A stretch of 50,788 nt of DNA. Source: JAWXBK01 sp034439975. Lineage in GTDB: Bacteria > Pseudomonadota > Alphaproteobacteria > Dongiales > Dongiaceae. The position numbers were made by a program, and so were the translations under genes. The DNA lies in the NCBI GenBank assembly GCA_034439975.1, contig JAWXBK010000039.1, positions 1 through 50,788 of the forward strand. Direction: 5' to 3'. Positions 43,300 through 50,788 of the stretch are shown one piece after another. Within the stretch, counting starts at the first letter, position 1, and each line of letters opens with the position of its first letter. The notes below the pieces were generated by a model. The model ran no database searches and was not told the DNA's origin. It saw nothing but the letters and a program-made list of their open reading frames with translations.

Positions 43300-44262
43300 A
43301 TGAAACTAATCGACCGAGGCCAGGTCCGCACGATCGCAATTGTCGGCTCTGGCCTGATCGGCGCCGGCTGGGCCGCCTGGTTCCTGGCGCAGGGCTTCGA
43401 CGTCCGCGCCTACGACAACGACCCGAAGAAGGAGGCGTTTCTGCACGGCCTCGTCGACGATGTCTGGCCGCATCTCGAACGGCTGGGTTTCGCGAAGGAC
43501 GCGGACCGCAAGCGGCTCACCTTCCACCATTCGATCGAGGACTGTGTCAAAGTCGCCGACTTCGTTCAGGAGAACGTGCTCGAGCGGCTCGATCTGAAGC
43601 AGGACGTGATTGCCGCCGTGGATGCGGCGTTGCCCGCCGACCGGGTAATCGCCTCGTCGACCTCGTCGATCATTCCCTCCGAGCTGCAGGCTAAGTGCCG
43701 GCACCCGGAGCGTGTCGTTGTCGGCCATCCCTTCAACCCGCCGCATCTGATCCCGCTGGTCGAAGTGGTCGGCGGCGCAAAGACCGATCCGGCGGCGGTC
43801 GAATGGTCGATGGCTTTCTATGACTCAATCGGCAAGAAGGCGATCAAGCTCAACCGCGAGATCCCCGGTCACTATGTCAATCGTGTGCAGGAAGCGATGT
43901 GGCGCGAGGTCATTCACTGCATTGCCGAGGGTATCGTGAGCGTCGAGGATGCAGATATCGGCGTCGCCTACGGCCCCGGCCTGCGCTGGGCGATCATGGG
44001 ACCGTCCCTCACCTTCCATCTCGGCGGCGGCCCCGGAGGGATGTCCTATTTCATCGAGCAGTTCGGACCGCATATCGACCAGAGCTGGGAAAATCTGGGC
44101 GATCCCAAGATCACGCCCGAGATTCAGCGCGAGCTCATCGACGGCACGGCGCGCGAGGCGGCCGGGCGCAACTATCGCGACCTCGTCGATTGGCGCGACC
44201 GCTGCCTGGTCGGAATTCTCGAAGCGGTGAACAAGGAAACCGGCAAGCAAGGCAAGAAATGA
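43300..44262 (+). CDS. 3-hydroxyacyl-CoA dehydrogenase-family protein, L-carnitine dehydrogenase-like
   Basis: A 320-residue NAD-dependent 3-hydroxyacid-type dehydrogenase. The Rossmann motif is IVGSGLIGAGWAAWFLAQG (from about 15), with SSTSSIIPSEL and the catalytic histidine in VGHPFNPPHLIPLVEVVGG. The C-terminal domain (AEGIVSVEDADIGVAYGPGLRW, then LTFHLGGGPGGMSYFIEQFGP) resembles L-carnitine dehydrogenases more than 3-hydroxybutyryl-CoA dehydrogenases. It is placed between frmA and fghA and overlaps fghA by 4 bp, which ties it to formaldehyde metabolism; carnitine and betaine breakdown releases formaldehyde. Confidence 0.82.
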   Translation: MKLIDRGQVRTIAIVGSGLIGAGWAAWFLAQGFDVRAYDNDPKKEAFLHGLVDDVWPHLERLGFAKDADRKRLTFHHSIEDCVKVADFVQENVLERLDLKQDVIAAVDAALPADRVIASSTSSIIPSELQAKCRHPERVVVGHPFNPPHLIPLVEVVGGAKTDPAAVEWSMAFYDSIGKKAIKLNREIPGHYVNRVQEAMWREVIHCIAEGIVSVEDADIGVAYGPGLRWAIMGPSLTFHLGGGPGGMSYFIEQFGPHIDQSWENLGDPKITPEIQRELIDGTAREAAGRNYRDLVDWRDRCLVGILEAVNKETGKQGKK

Positions 44263-45101
44263 CCCTCGAAACGATTTCCGAACATCGCTGTTTCGACGGC
44301 CTCCAGGGCTACTACCGCCATCGCTCCGAAGCCTGCGCCGGCCCGATGAAATTCTCGGTCTATCGGCCGCCGCAGGCGGCACGCGGGAAGGTGCCGGTTC
44401 TTTACTATCTCGCCGGCCTCACCTGCACAGAGGAAACCTTTCCGATCAAGGCTGGCGCGCAGCGCATCGCATCCGAACTCGGCTTGATGCTGGTCTCGCC
44501 CGATACCAGCCCGCGCGAAGCGCGCTTCCCCGGCGACGATGAAAGCTGGGATTTCGGTCTCGGTGCGGGGTTCTATCTCGATGCGACGGAAATGCCCTGG
44601 TCCGGTGCCTATCGCATGGCAACCTACGTCGTGCGCGAACTGCCGACGCTGCTTGCCGCCAATTTTCCGGCGGACACCGAGCGGCAGGGGATTTTCGGTC
44701 ACTCGATGGGCGGGCATGGCGCTCTGACCCTCGCGCTGAAAAATCCTGACCGCTATCGCTCGCTTTCAGCCTTCGCGCCGATCGCAGCGCCAGCGCGCGC
44801 ACCCTGGGGTGAAAAGGCGTTCAGCCGTTATCTCGGTTCCGATCGCGACGCCTGGCGCCAACACGACGCAAGCGAGCTGGTTCAGAAGCGCAATTTCGGT
44901 CCGTCCATTCTGATCGACCAGGGGCTCGGCGATCAATTTCTGGCGAACCAGCTTCATCCGCATTTCTTTGAGGAGGCTTGTGCCAAGGTCGGGCAGGATC
45001 TGACCGTGCGCCGGCATGAGGGTTACGATCACGGGTACTTCTTCATTCAGACCTTCATGGAAGACCATCTCCGTCACCATGCGGCCGCACTGACCGGGTG
45101 A
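44259..45101 (+). CDS. fghA: S-formylglutathione hydrolase
   Basis: A 280-residue alpha/beta hydrolase (esterase D) that splits S-formylglutathione to formate and glutathione. Catalytic triad: S149 in GHSMGGHGAL, Asp in IDQGLGDQFL and His in EGYDHGYFFI. The oxyanion segment is VLYYLAGLTCTEETF. Length is normal. The start at 44259 overlaps the upstream stop; the frame extends back into that gene without homology. It completes the Gfa-FrmA-FghA pathway. Confidence 0.95.
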   Translation: MTLETISEHRCFDGLQGYYRHRSEACAGPMKFSVYRPPQAARGKVPVLYYLAGLTCTEETFPIKAGAQRIASELGLMLVSPDTSPREARFPGDDESWDFGLGAGFYLDATEMPWSGAYRMATYVVRELPTLLAANFPADTERQGIFGHSMGGHGALTLALKNPDRYRSLSAFAPIAAPARAPWGEKAFSRYLGSDRDAWRQHDASELVQKRNFGPSILIDQGLGDQFLANQLHPHFFEEACAKVGQDLTVRRHEGYDHGYFFIQTFMEDHLRHHAAALTG

Positions 45102-45120
45102 TATAAGCGACGAGGACCGC

Positions 45121-46029
45121 ATGGACGAGATCTTCGGCCCGCGCGATCTGATCGACAGCGCGACGCTGCGGACCCGCTCGCAGCGCTCCGATCGGCGCGG
45201 GCTTTTTCAGCTCGCGGCTCATCTCGCCCTTCTCGTCGCAACCGGCGCGCTGGTCCTCGCGACCGCGGGCAGTCTGTGGCTTCTGCTCGCGCTGCCTCTG
45301 CACGGAATCGCACTGACCTTTCTGTTCGCGCCCTTGCACGAGACGATTCACCGCACCGCCCTTCGCAGCCGCGAACTGAACGATGCGGTCGCCATTATCT
45401 GCGGGTTGCCGCTGCTATTGCCGCCGATCTGGTTCCGCCATTTTCATTTCACGCATCATCGCTGGACGCAGGATCCCGCGCGCGATCCCGAGCTCGATCC
45501 ACCCCGTCCCACGACAACGCGCGCGTGGCTCTGGCATGTGACCGGCCTGCCCTACTGGATCGCGTCAATCCGGGGTCTCGTCACGCATGCGATCGGACAG
45601 GTATCCGAGCCCTATATCGTGGCTCGCGACAAGGCCGGCGTAGTGCGCGAGGCGCGCGTATTTCTTGGAGTCTATGCGACAACCATCCTGCTTGCTGCCG
45701 GAACGGGATGGCTCGAGGCGCTGGTCCTGCTCTGGATCATACCGGCCGTGCTGACCCAGCCGCTGTTGCGTCTCTATCTGCTGGCCGAGCATGGCGGCTG
45801 CCCGTTCGGGGTGGACATGCTGCGCAACACGCGCACCACGCGCAGCAACGCGATCGTCCGGTTCCTTGCCTGGAATATGCCCTTCCATGCCGAGCATCAC
45901 GCCTTCCCCGGGGTTCCCTTCCACGCGCTGCCGGCGCTGCATCAGCGGCTCGGCCCTCATCTCGCCGTGGTCTCCGCAGGCTATGGCGCCGCAAATCTCG
46001 ACATTTTTCGCGGACTCGGCCGGCCATGA
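45121..46029 (+). CDS. Membrane fatty acid desaturase-family protein (first of two)
   Basis: A 302-residue integral membrane di-iron protein. The three His boxes are HETIHRTA, HFHFTHHRW and HAEHHAFPG, the HxxxH / HxxHH / HxxHH pattern of acyl-lipid desaturases and related hydroxylases. Helices flank the boxes at about 35-75 and 178-210. The start has GAGG five bases upstream, 19 bp after fghA, so it belongs to the formaldehyde transcript. The substrate is unknown. Confidence 0.82.
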   Translation: MDEIFGPRDLIDSATLRTRSQRSDRRGLFQLAAHLALLVATGALVLATAGSLWLLLALPLHGIALTFLFAPLHETIHRTALRSRELNDAVAIICGLPLLLPPIWFRHFHFTHHRWTQDPARDPELDPPRPTTTRAWLWHVTGLPYWIASIRGLVTHAIGQVSEPYIVARDKAGVVREARVFLGVYATTILLAAGTGWLEALVLLWIIPAVLTQPLLRLYLLAEHGGCPFGVDMLRNTRTTRSNAIVRFLAWNMPFHAEHHAFPGVPFHALPALHQRLGPHLAVVSAGYGAANLDIFRGLGRP

Positions 46030-46114
46030 TCACAGGATTCGCCCCTCGGGGAGCGCTTGAGACCGGCGACCCCGCTCCCTATAAGGGTCACGGGATGTAC
46101 TGGGATGGGACGCC

Positions 46115-47059
46115 ATGGCAGGCCGCCACGGACAGGCGATTAACTGGGCCTTGTTGACCCTGTTCGGGTTCGCGACCTTGTTCGCGTACCTGCTGCTGCC
46201 GCTATGGCTGCTGCCGCAGAACCCCTGGTGGGGCCTCCTGCTCATCCTGATCGCGCTCCTCAGCAACAGCTTCTGGGCGCTCAATCACGAAGCCATCCAC
46301 GGCAGCTTCCACCCCAATGCGCGCCTGAACCACCATGCCGGACGCATCATGTCCGCGCAGCTCGGATCGTCGTTCCGGGTCTTCCGTTTCGCGCATCTGA
46401 TGCATCATCGGTATAATCGCTATCGGCTCGACCGGCCCGACATCTACGAACCGGAGAACGGCCCCTACGCCGTCGCCAGGTTGCGCTATATCGTCGAATT
46501 GCTGCTGCTGCTCTATCTCTCGGGTGTGGTCGTGCCGCTGCTCTGTCTGCTGCCGAAGCCCGTCAGACGGCGCATCGTCGACTTCGTCTATCGCCATCCC
46601 GATCCGGCTGTCCAGGAAGTGCGCGCGACCGCCGACCGAATCTTTTTCCGCGACCGCAGCCTCAAGGAGATCAGGGCCGATGCGATCCTGGTGATCCTGA
46701 CGGTCGCCGGCGCCATCATCCTCTACGGACCCTGGTGGCCGATGTTCATCGCGTTTCTGATCGGTCGCGGTGTCCTCATTTCCGCGCTCGACAATGTGTA
46801 TCACTTTGGCACACCGCTTGACCGGATCGATTTCGCGATGAATCTCCGCCTTGCCGCGCCGCTGCGACTGGCCATCCTCAACATGAATATGCACCGTGTG
46901 CATCACCACAATCCGCAGCTTCCCTGGTGGCGGTTGCCGGAGAAATTCCGCGCGACCGGGGATAGCTTCGATGCAGGCTTCATCGGTACCGCGCTTGCCC
47001 ACTTCGCCGGTCCGGTCAGGATGACCGAGCGAGCCGCTGCCGCCGCAGAGCGCGCGTGA
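46115..47059 (+). CDS. Membrane fatty acid desaturase-family protein (second of two)
   Basis: A 314-residue integral membrane protein with His boxes HEAIHGSFH, HLMHHRYN and HRVHHHNP. The middle (about 155-200) has a charged loop RRRIVDFVYRHPDPAVQEV. It differs clearly from the first desaturase, so the pair are not a recent duplication. Hydrophobic helices at about 9-60, 125-147 and 195-230. 85 bp after the first; likely the same transcript. Substrate unknown. Confidence 0.82.
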   Translation: MAGRHGQAINWALLTLFGFATLFAYLLLPLWLLPQNPWWGLLLILIALLSNSFWALNHEAIHGSFHPNARLNHHAGRIMSAQLGSSFRVFRFAHLMHHRYNRYRLDRPDIYEPENGPYAVARLRYIVELLLLLYLSGVVVPLLCLLPKPVRRRIVDFVYRHPDPAVQEVRATADRIFFRDRSLKEIRADAILVILTVAGAIILYGPWWPMFIAFLIGRGVLISALDNVYHFGTPLDRIDFAMNLRLAAPLRLAILNMNMHRVHHHNPQLPWWRLPEKFRATGDSFDAGFIGTALAHFAGPVRMTERAAAAAERA

Positions 47060-47117
47060 CAGCGCCACCGGCGCTTGTCATAAGAAACGCTTGGATAGCC
47101 TACCGAAAGCGGCGACG

Positions 47118-47597
47118 ATGACGATCGACAAAATCGAACTGCGCAATGCGCTTGGCAGCTTCGCGACCGGCATCACCATCGTGACGGCGGTCGGCCCGCA
47201 GGGCGACCTGCTTGGTATCACGGCGAACTCGTTCAATTCGGTGTCGCTCGATCCCCCGCTCGTCCTCTTCAGCCTCGCCCGCGGGGCCTACAGCCTGAAA
47301 GCGTTCCAGGCATCGGGCGCGTTCGCGATCAATGTGCTGCGCGAGGATCAGGAGCATCTCTCGTCGAATTTCGCGCGCGCGCTGGTCGATAAATGGAGCA
47401 ATGTGCCTTACGAGACTTGGGTGACCGGCAGCCCGATCCTCAAGGAAGCCATCGCCTCTTTCGATTGCGAGGTGCACTCGATGTACGATGGCGGCGATCA
47501 CGTCATTTTCGTCGGCCGGGTACTGCAGCTTCGCTGCAATGCCGAAGAAAGCCCGCTCCTCTATTTTCGCGGCCGCTACGCCCGGCTCGCCCGATAG
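47118..47597 (+). CDS. Flavin reductase-like domain protein (HpaC/DIM6-NTAB family)
   Basis: A 159-residue FMN/FAD-binding split-barrel protein. Signature regions are GSFATGITIVTAV, LGITANSFNSVSLDPPLVLFSL, GAFAINVLREDQ and LLYFRGRYARL. Family members reduce free flavin with NAD(P)H for partner monooxygenases. The ATG at 47118 (MTIDKIELRNAL) was chosen; a TTG at 47091 would add nine residues. It is followed after 259 bp by an acyl-CoA dehydrogenase-fold protein that may be its oxygenase partner. That gap holds no supported gene. Confidence 0.85.
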   Translation: MTIDKIELRNALGSFATGITIVTAVGPQGDLLGITANSFNSVSLDPPLVLFSLARGAYSLKAFQASGAFAINVLREDQEHLSSNFARALVDKWSNVPYETWVTGSPILKEAIASFDCEVHSMYDGGDHVIFVGRVLQLRCNAEESPLLYFRGRYARLAR

Positions 47598-47856
47598 GCC
47601 CGGACAGCCGGGTTACTCAGGCCCGATTTCCAACCATTCGCCGAGCAGCCGAGGCAAGATCGGCATGAACCGGGGCTGCGCGCTGGCCCTGGGCCGCCAA
47701 GGCCCGGAATTGGTCGGCCCGACCCGTGCGACAGGGGCATGTTGCGCCGGTTTTTTGGCATCGTGTACCTTCACCGGCGACAGTCCCCGAAATGGGCGCC
47801 GGTGAGCGGCGGCCCCAACGGGTGCAGCTTCGACAAAGAAGCGCGAAAGGGAGACC

Positions 47857-49254
47857 ATGAGCAAAGTTAAAAAATGGGGCAACGAAGAGTTCTGGGGCGT
47901 CGGGTTCGAGTACGATCCGCAATGGCTTCTGACCGACGAGCAGAAAAAGATCCAGGCATTGATCATCGATCTCGCGCAGAACCAGATGCGCGAGAATGCC
48001 GTCGAGTCCGACAAGAAGCTGCTTTTTCCGCGCAAGAATTTCGAGATCCTCGCTAAACACGGAATCCTCGGTCTGCTGGTTCCGAAGGAACTTGGCGGCA
48101 TGGGCCAGAACCACACCTGCGCCGCGATGGTCGTCGAAACGATCGCGCGCTACGCCTGCCCGTCGACCGCGATGTGCTACACGATGCACACCGGCGCCGT
48201 CGCAGCCGCGTTGTTCCGGCACCATGACAGTCCGATCATCCAGGACATCATGCGGCGCATCGACAAGGATGTGCTGATCGGTACGCTGTCCTACTCGGAC
48301 CCCGAGACCGGCTCGCATTTCTGGTATCCGTTTTCGTCGGGTGCGGAAAAGGTCGAGGGCGGCTACCGCGTACGCAAGAAGGCGTCGTGGACAACCTCCG
48401 GCGGTTTTGCCGACTGGTACATTCTGCAGACCACCAGCCCGGATTTCGGCGGCAACTATGCCGATCTCACCTGCTGGCTCGCGCTCGCCGGCGAGGTCAA
48501 GGCCGATCCCTCGAAATGGGACGGCCTCGGCCTGCGCGGCAACCAGTCGGGCACACTCGAGCTCGACAATGTGCTTCTCGCCGACAATCGCATGGTCGGC
48601 CCGCGCGGCGACGGTGCCGCCTCGAACGACGAATGCGTCGATCCGTTCTTCCTGCTCTGCTCGTCATCCTGTTGGAACGGCATTGCGCTCGGCCTGATCG
48701 ATATCGCCAAGCGCCATACTACGATGAAGAAGCATGTCGACGTCGGCATGCGCGTCGCGGACTATCCGACGATCCAGGATTATTTCGGTGAGGCCCTGGC
48801 GGATACGAACGCCTCGCGCGCGCTCTCCTTCATGCTGGCGAAGTCGATGGATGACGTGACCAACGATTGCGACTGGTCGATCCACAAGGATCTTAAGGCC
48901 CTGCCGCGGGCCCAGTTCCTGCATTGGATGTGGATGGTGAAGTTCACCGCTGCGAAGAACGTCGCCCATGTCGCCGACAAGATGCTGCATGCCTGCGGTG
49001 GCACGGGTTACAAGCCCGGCCTCGGCATCGAACGATACCTGCGCGACGGCAAGGCCGGCTGGGTCATGGGCCCGACCAACGAAGTGCTGCGGCAGTTCAT
49101 TGGCAAGTCCTGCCTGCTCGGCTTCGAATCGCTCGATTACTGGAACACGTCGCTCAACGAGCGCGTGCTTCACAACGAGATCAAGAAGCTCGACCCGAAG
49201 GGCAAGCGCGCGCTGGCCCAGAAGCTGATGGACGAGGCGAAGGCCGCCGAATAG
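47857..49254 (+). CDS. Acyl-CoA dehydrogenase-fold protein lacking the usual catalytic Glu
   Basis: A 465-residue flavoprotein with the ACAD fold, longer than the normal 380-400. The N-terminal helical domain includes LAKHGILGLLVPKELGGMGQN, the beta domain GTLSYSDPETGSHFWYPF and KKASWTTSGGFADWYILQT, and the C-terminal FAD region ACGGTGYKPGLGIERYLRDG. Where most ACADs have the catalytic Glu (YEGTNE), this has VMGPTNE, with Gly at 405, and I see no Glu at the alternative helix-G site. Dehydrogenation may thus be lost; ACAD-fold monooxygenases (DszC-like) also lack it. AAAGGGAG precedes the ATG. Confidence 0.8.
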   Translation: MSKVKKWGNEEFWGVGFEYDPQWLLTDEQKKIQALIIDLAQNQMRENAVESDKKLLFPRKNFEILAKHGILGLLVPKELGGMGQNHTCAAMVVETIARYACPSTAMCYTMHTGAVAAALFRHHDSPIIQDIMRRIDKDVLIGTLSYSDPETGSHFWYPFSSGAEKVEGGYRVRKKASWTTSGGFADWYILQTTSPDFGGNYADLTCWLALAGEVKADPSKWDGLGLRGNQSGTLELDNVLLADNRMVGPRGDGAASNDECVDPFFLLCSSSCWNGIALGLIDIAKRHTTMKKHVDVGMRVADYPTIQDYFGEALADTNASRALSFMLAKSMDDVTNDCDWSIHKDLKALPRAQFLHWMWMVKFTAAKNVAHVADKMLHACGGTGYKPGLGIERYLRDGKAGWVMGPTNEVLRQFIGKSCLLGFESLDYWNTSLNERVLHNEIKKLDPKGKRALAQKLMDEAKAAE

Positions 49255-49281
49255 CGCCACCTTTAAATCGCGCCAAACGAC

Positions 49282-49312
49282 AAGGGCCGGCCCCGATGGG
49301 GCCGGCCCTTTT
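49282..49312 (+). terminator. Rho-independent terminator after the ACAD-fold gene
   Basis: AAGGGCCGGCCCC and GGGGCCGGCCCTT form a 13 bp stem with loop GAT(G), followed by TT. It closes the transcript ending at 49254 and isolates the PaiB-like gene. Confidence 0.85.
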
Positions 49313-49381
49313 CAATTCCACCGGCCGCACGGATCGCAAAAGACCTGATAGAATGCGCGACCGCAGCGAACGGGCCCTGCC

Positions 49382-50029
49382 ATGTACAATCCCCCGCATT
49401 TCCGGATGGAAGACCGCGACCAGCAGCACGCCTTCATGGACGCGCATCCGCTGGCGCAACTCGTCACCGAAACCGATTCCGGCATCGCCGCGAACGCGGT
49501 GCCGCTCCTCTATCGGCCCTCGCCCGAAGGGCCGGACACGTTGCGCGGTCACTTGGCGCGCGCCAATTCGCAATGGCGCGATAGCCGCTTCGATCGTCCC
49601 GCGCTCGCGATCTTCCAGGGGCCGCACGCTTATGTGTCGCCGAGTTGGTATGCCGAGAAAGCCGCAACCGGCCGCGTGGTACCGACCTGGAACTACAGCG
49701 TGCTGCATGTCTACGGGCGCCTCGCGATCCACGACGATGTGGCCTGGCTGCGCGCGTTCCTGACCGAACTCACCGCGCGCCATGAGAGCGGACGAAACCC
49801 GCCCTGGGCGATCACCGATGCGCCCGCCGATTACATAGAGCGCCAGTTAAAGGGCATTGTCGGATTCGAGATGACAATCGAGCGGATCGAGGCGAAGGCA
49901 AAGCTCAGCCAGAACCGCAACGAGGCCGATCGCAGCGGCGTCGTAACCGGTTTGCGCAAGGAAGTCGACCCGCTCGCGCAGGCGACCGGCGAACAGGTCG
50001 CCGAGACTCTGGAACGCCCGCGCGGCTAA
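49382..50029 (+). CDS. PaiB-family FMN-binding protein / negative regulator
   Basis: A 215-residue split-barrel protein of the PaiB (FMN_bind_2) family. Typical segments are MYNPPHFRMEDRDQQHAFMD, GHLARANSQWRD, ALAIFQGPHAYVSPSWYAEK, VVPTWNYSVLHVYG and IVGFEMTIERIEAKAKLSQN. In Bacillus PaiB represses protease and sporulation genes; in proteobacteria the role is not known and a flavin- or heme-linked function is possible. It has its own upstream terminator and faces the convergent GcvT-family gene, 18 bp away. Confidence 0.88.
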   Translation: MYNPPHFRMEDRDQQHAFMDAHPLAQLVTETDSGIAANAVPLLYRPSPEGPDTLRGHLARANSQWRDSRFDRPALAIFQGPHAYVSPSWYAEKAATGRVVPTWNYSVLHVYGRLAIHDDVAWLRAFLTELTARHESGRNPPWAITDAPADYIERQLKGIVGFEMTIERIEAKAKLSQNRNEADRSGVVTGLRKEVDPLAQATGEQVAETLERPRG

Positions 50030-50047
50030 CGGGAATCCCGCCAGACG

Positions 50048-50788
50048 CTAAGACCGCGGCCGCTTCTTGTCCGGATCGTAGAACGGATAGCGCACGACCT
50101 TCGCCGGAATGCGCTTCTGATGGCCGTCGATCTTACCGATCTCGACGTCGGTGCCGATCGCCGCATAGGCGACATCCATGCGGCACAAGGCGACCGGCTT
50201 GCCGACATGCGGCGAACGCACGCCGCTCGTCACCACGCCTACCTGCGCGCGGCCGACATGCACGCAATCGCCATGGCCCGCCGGCTCCTGCCCGGCCAGC
50301 TCAAGCCCGACCAGCACGCGCTGCGGATGCTCCTTGCGACGCGACAAAGCCGCATGCGCGATACACTCGGTATTGCCCTTGAGTGCAACCGTGAAGCCGA
50401 TGCCGGCTTCGAACGGGTCGATCTGGTCGTTGAACTCGTAATTGAAGCAGATCAGCCCCGCTTCGATACGCAGAATGTCGAGCGCCTCAAGGCCCAGCGG
50501 TGCCATGCCGTGCGGCTTGCCCGCATCCCAGACGGCATCCCACACGGCGGGCGCATCCTTCGGGTGGCAGAAGACTTCGTAGCCCAGTTCGCCGGTATAA
50601 CCAGTTCGTGACACGACAATGGGAATACCGTTGTACCCGCCGATCCGACCGACGGTGAACCGGAACCACTCCATTTCTTCGACCCGCGGCCGCGCCGGCG
50701 CGGTCCAGACGATATCCTTCAGGATCTCGCGACTGTTCGGCCCCTGGACCGAGATATTGTGCAACTGGTCGGTCGACGATTTGACCCA
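50048..50788 (-). CDS. GcvT-family aminomethyltransferase, C-terminal part (runs off the right edge)
   Basis: The last 246 codons of a folate-dependent aminomethyltransferase-type protein; the frame is open to the window edge. Visible are VQGPNSREIL, VSRTGYTGELGYEVF, a glycine-rich MAPLGLEALDILRIEAGL, and NDQIDPFEAGIGFTVAL, all from the GcvT fold, followed by the C-terminal barrel. It may be the glycine cleavage T protein or the folate domain of a dimethylglycine/sarcosine-type enzyme; the N-terminus needed to decide is missing. Demethylases of that kind would also feed formaldehyde or one-carbon units to the nearby pathway. Confidence 0.85.
   Translation of the reverse strand, partial: WVKSSTDQLHNISVQGPNSREILKDIVWTAPARPRVEEMEWFRFTVGRIGGYNGIPIVVSRTGYTGELGYEVFCHPKDAPAVWDAVWDAGKPHGMAPLGLEALDILRIEAGLICFNYEFNDQIDPFEAGIGFTVALKGNTECIAHAALSRRKEHPQRVLVGLELAGQEPAGHGDCVHVGRAQVGVVTSGVRSPHVGKPVALCRMDVAYAAIGTDVEIGKIDGHQKRIPAKVVRYPFYDPDKKRPRS

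Noticed and set aside
47613..48318. Minus-strand open frames between the flavin reductase and ACAD-fold genes
   Set aside because: They are antisense to the ACAD-fold gene and have no recognisable domain.

Overview
The window looks like the chromosome of an alphaproteobacterium. GC content is high by eye. Markers are a NDUFS4-type complex I accessory protein (a subunit known from alphaproteobacteria and mitochondria), an aapJQMP amino-acid importer, the Gfa / class III ADH / S-formylglutathione hydrolase formaldehyde route, and tightly packed genes with many ATGA, GTGA and TGATG overlaps. The genus cannot be fixed from the sequence. No CRISPR array, insertion sequence, rRNA or phage module was seen. 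Both ends cut through genes: a large Calx-beta-type adhesin on the left and a GcvT-family protein on the right.

Region by region. 1-1.2 kb: start of the adhesin, with a strong promoter and a long leader. 1.2-5.4 kb (-): aapJQMP with an RNA hairpin after aapJ. 5.6-8.0 kb (+): cystathionine beta-lyase, HisI and a sulfotransferase, coupled by stop/start overlaps. 8.0-14.5 kb: mixed single genes (threonine dehydratase, a DUF5677-like protein, tRNA-Arg, the NDUFS4-like protein, tRNA-Pro, a second sulfotransferase, an O-methyltransferase, a Tat-exported polyamine-type binding protein, a CxxC peroxidase-like protein). 14.8-16.0 kb: a decaying VOC gene beside an AraC regulator whose middle is read out of frame. 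16.1-23.9 kb (-): an 11-gene Mrp/Mbh-like cation/proton antiporter operon with three MrpD-like subunits and no full MrpA, ending in a DUF192 protein.

24.2-39.2 kb (+) is the centrepiece. It encodes CoxG and the three subunits of a form II CO-dehydrogenase-like molybdenum hydroxylase (CoxS, CoxL, CoxM), then a terminator. Next come ydbH-ynbE-ydbL, an envelope lipid-transport operon, and ydbL overlaps the start of the maturation genes: CoxD-type ATPase, CoxE-type VWA protein, two XdhC halves, a molybdopterin-binding/cytidylyltransferase fusion, a SufS-like cysteine desulfurase and a SufU-like sulfurtransferase. The gene set reads as an assembly line that makes, cytidylates, sulfurates and inserts the molybdenum cofactor.

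39.2-50.8 kb: two small exported proteins flanking a 3 x 16 bp tandem repeat, a class II aldolase, then gfa and frmA, a carnitine-dehydrogenase-like gene and fghA, followed by two membrane desaturases, a flavin reductase, an acyl-CoA-dehydrogenase-fold protein lacking the usual catalytic Glu, a PaiB-like protein and the partial GcvT-family gene. A carnitine/betaine to formaldehyde connection would join several of these.
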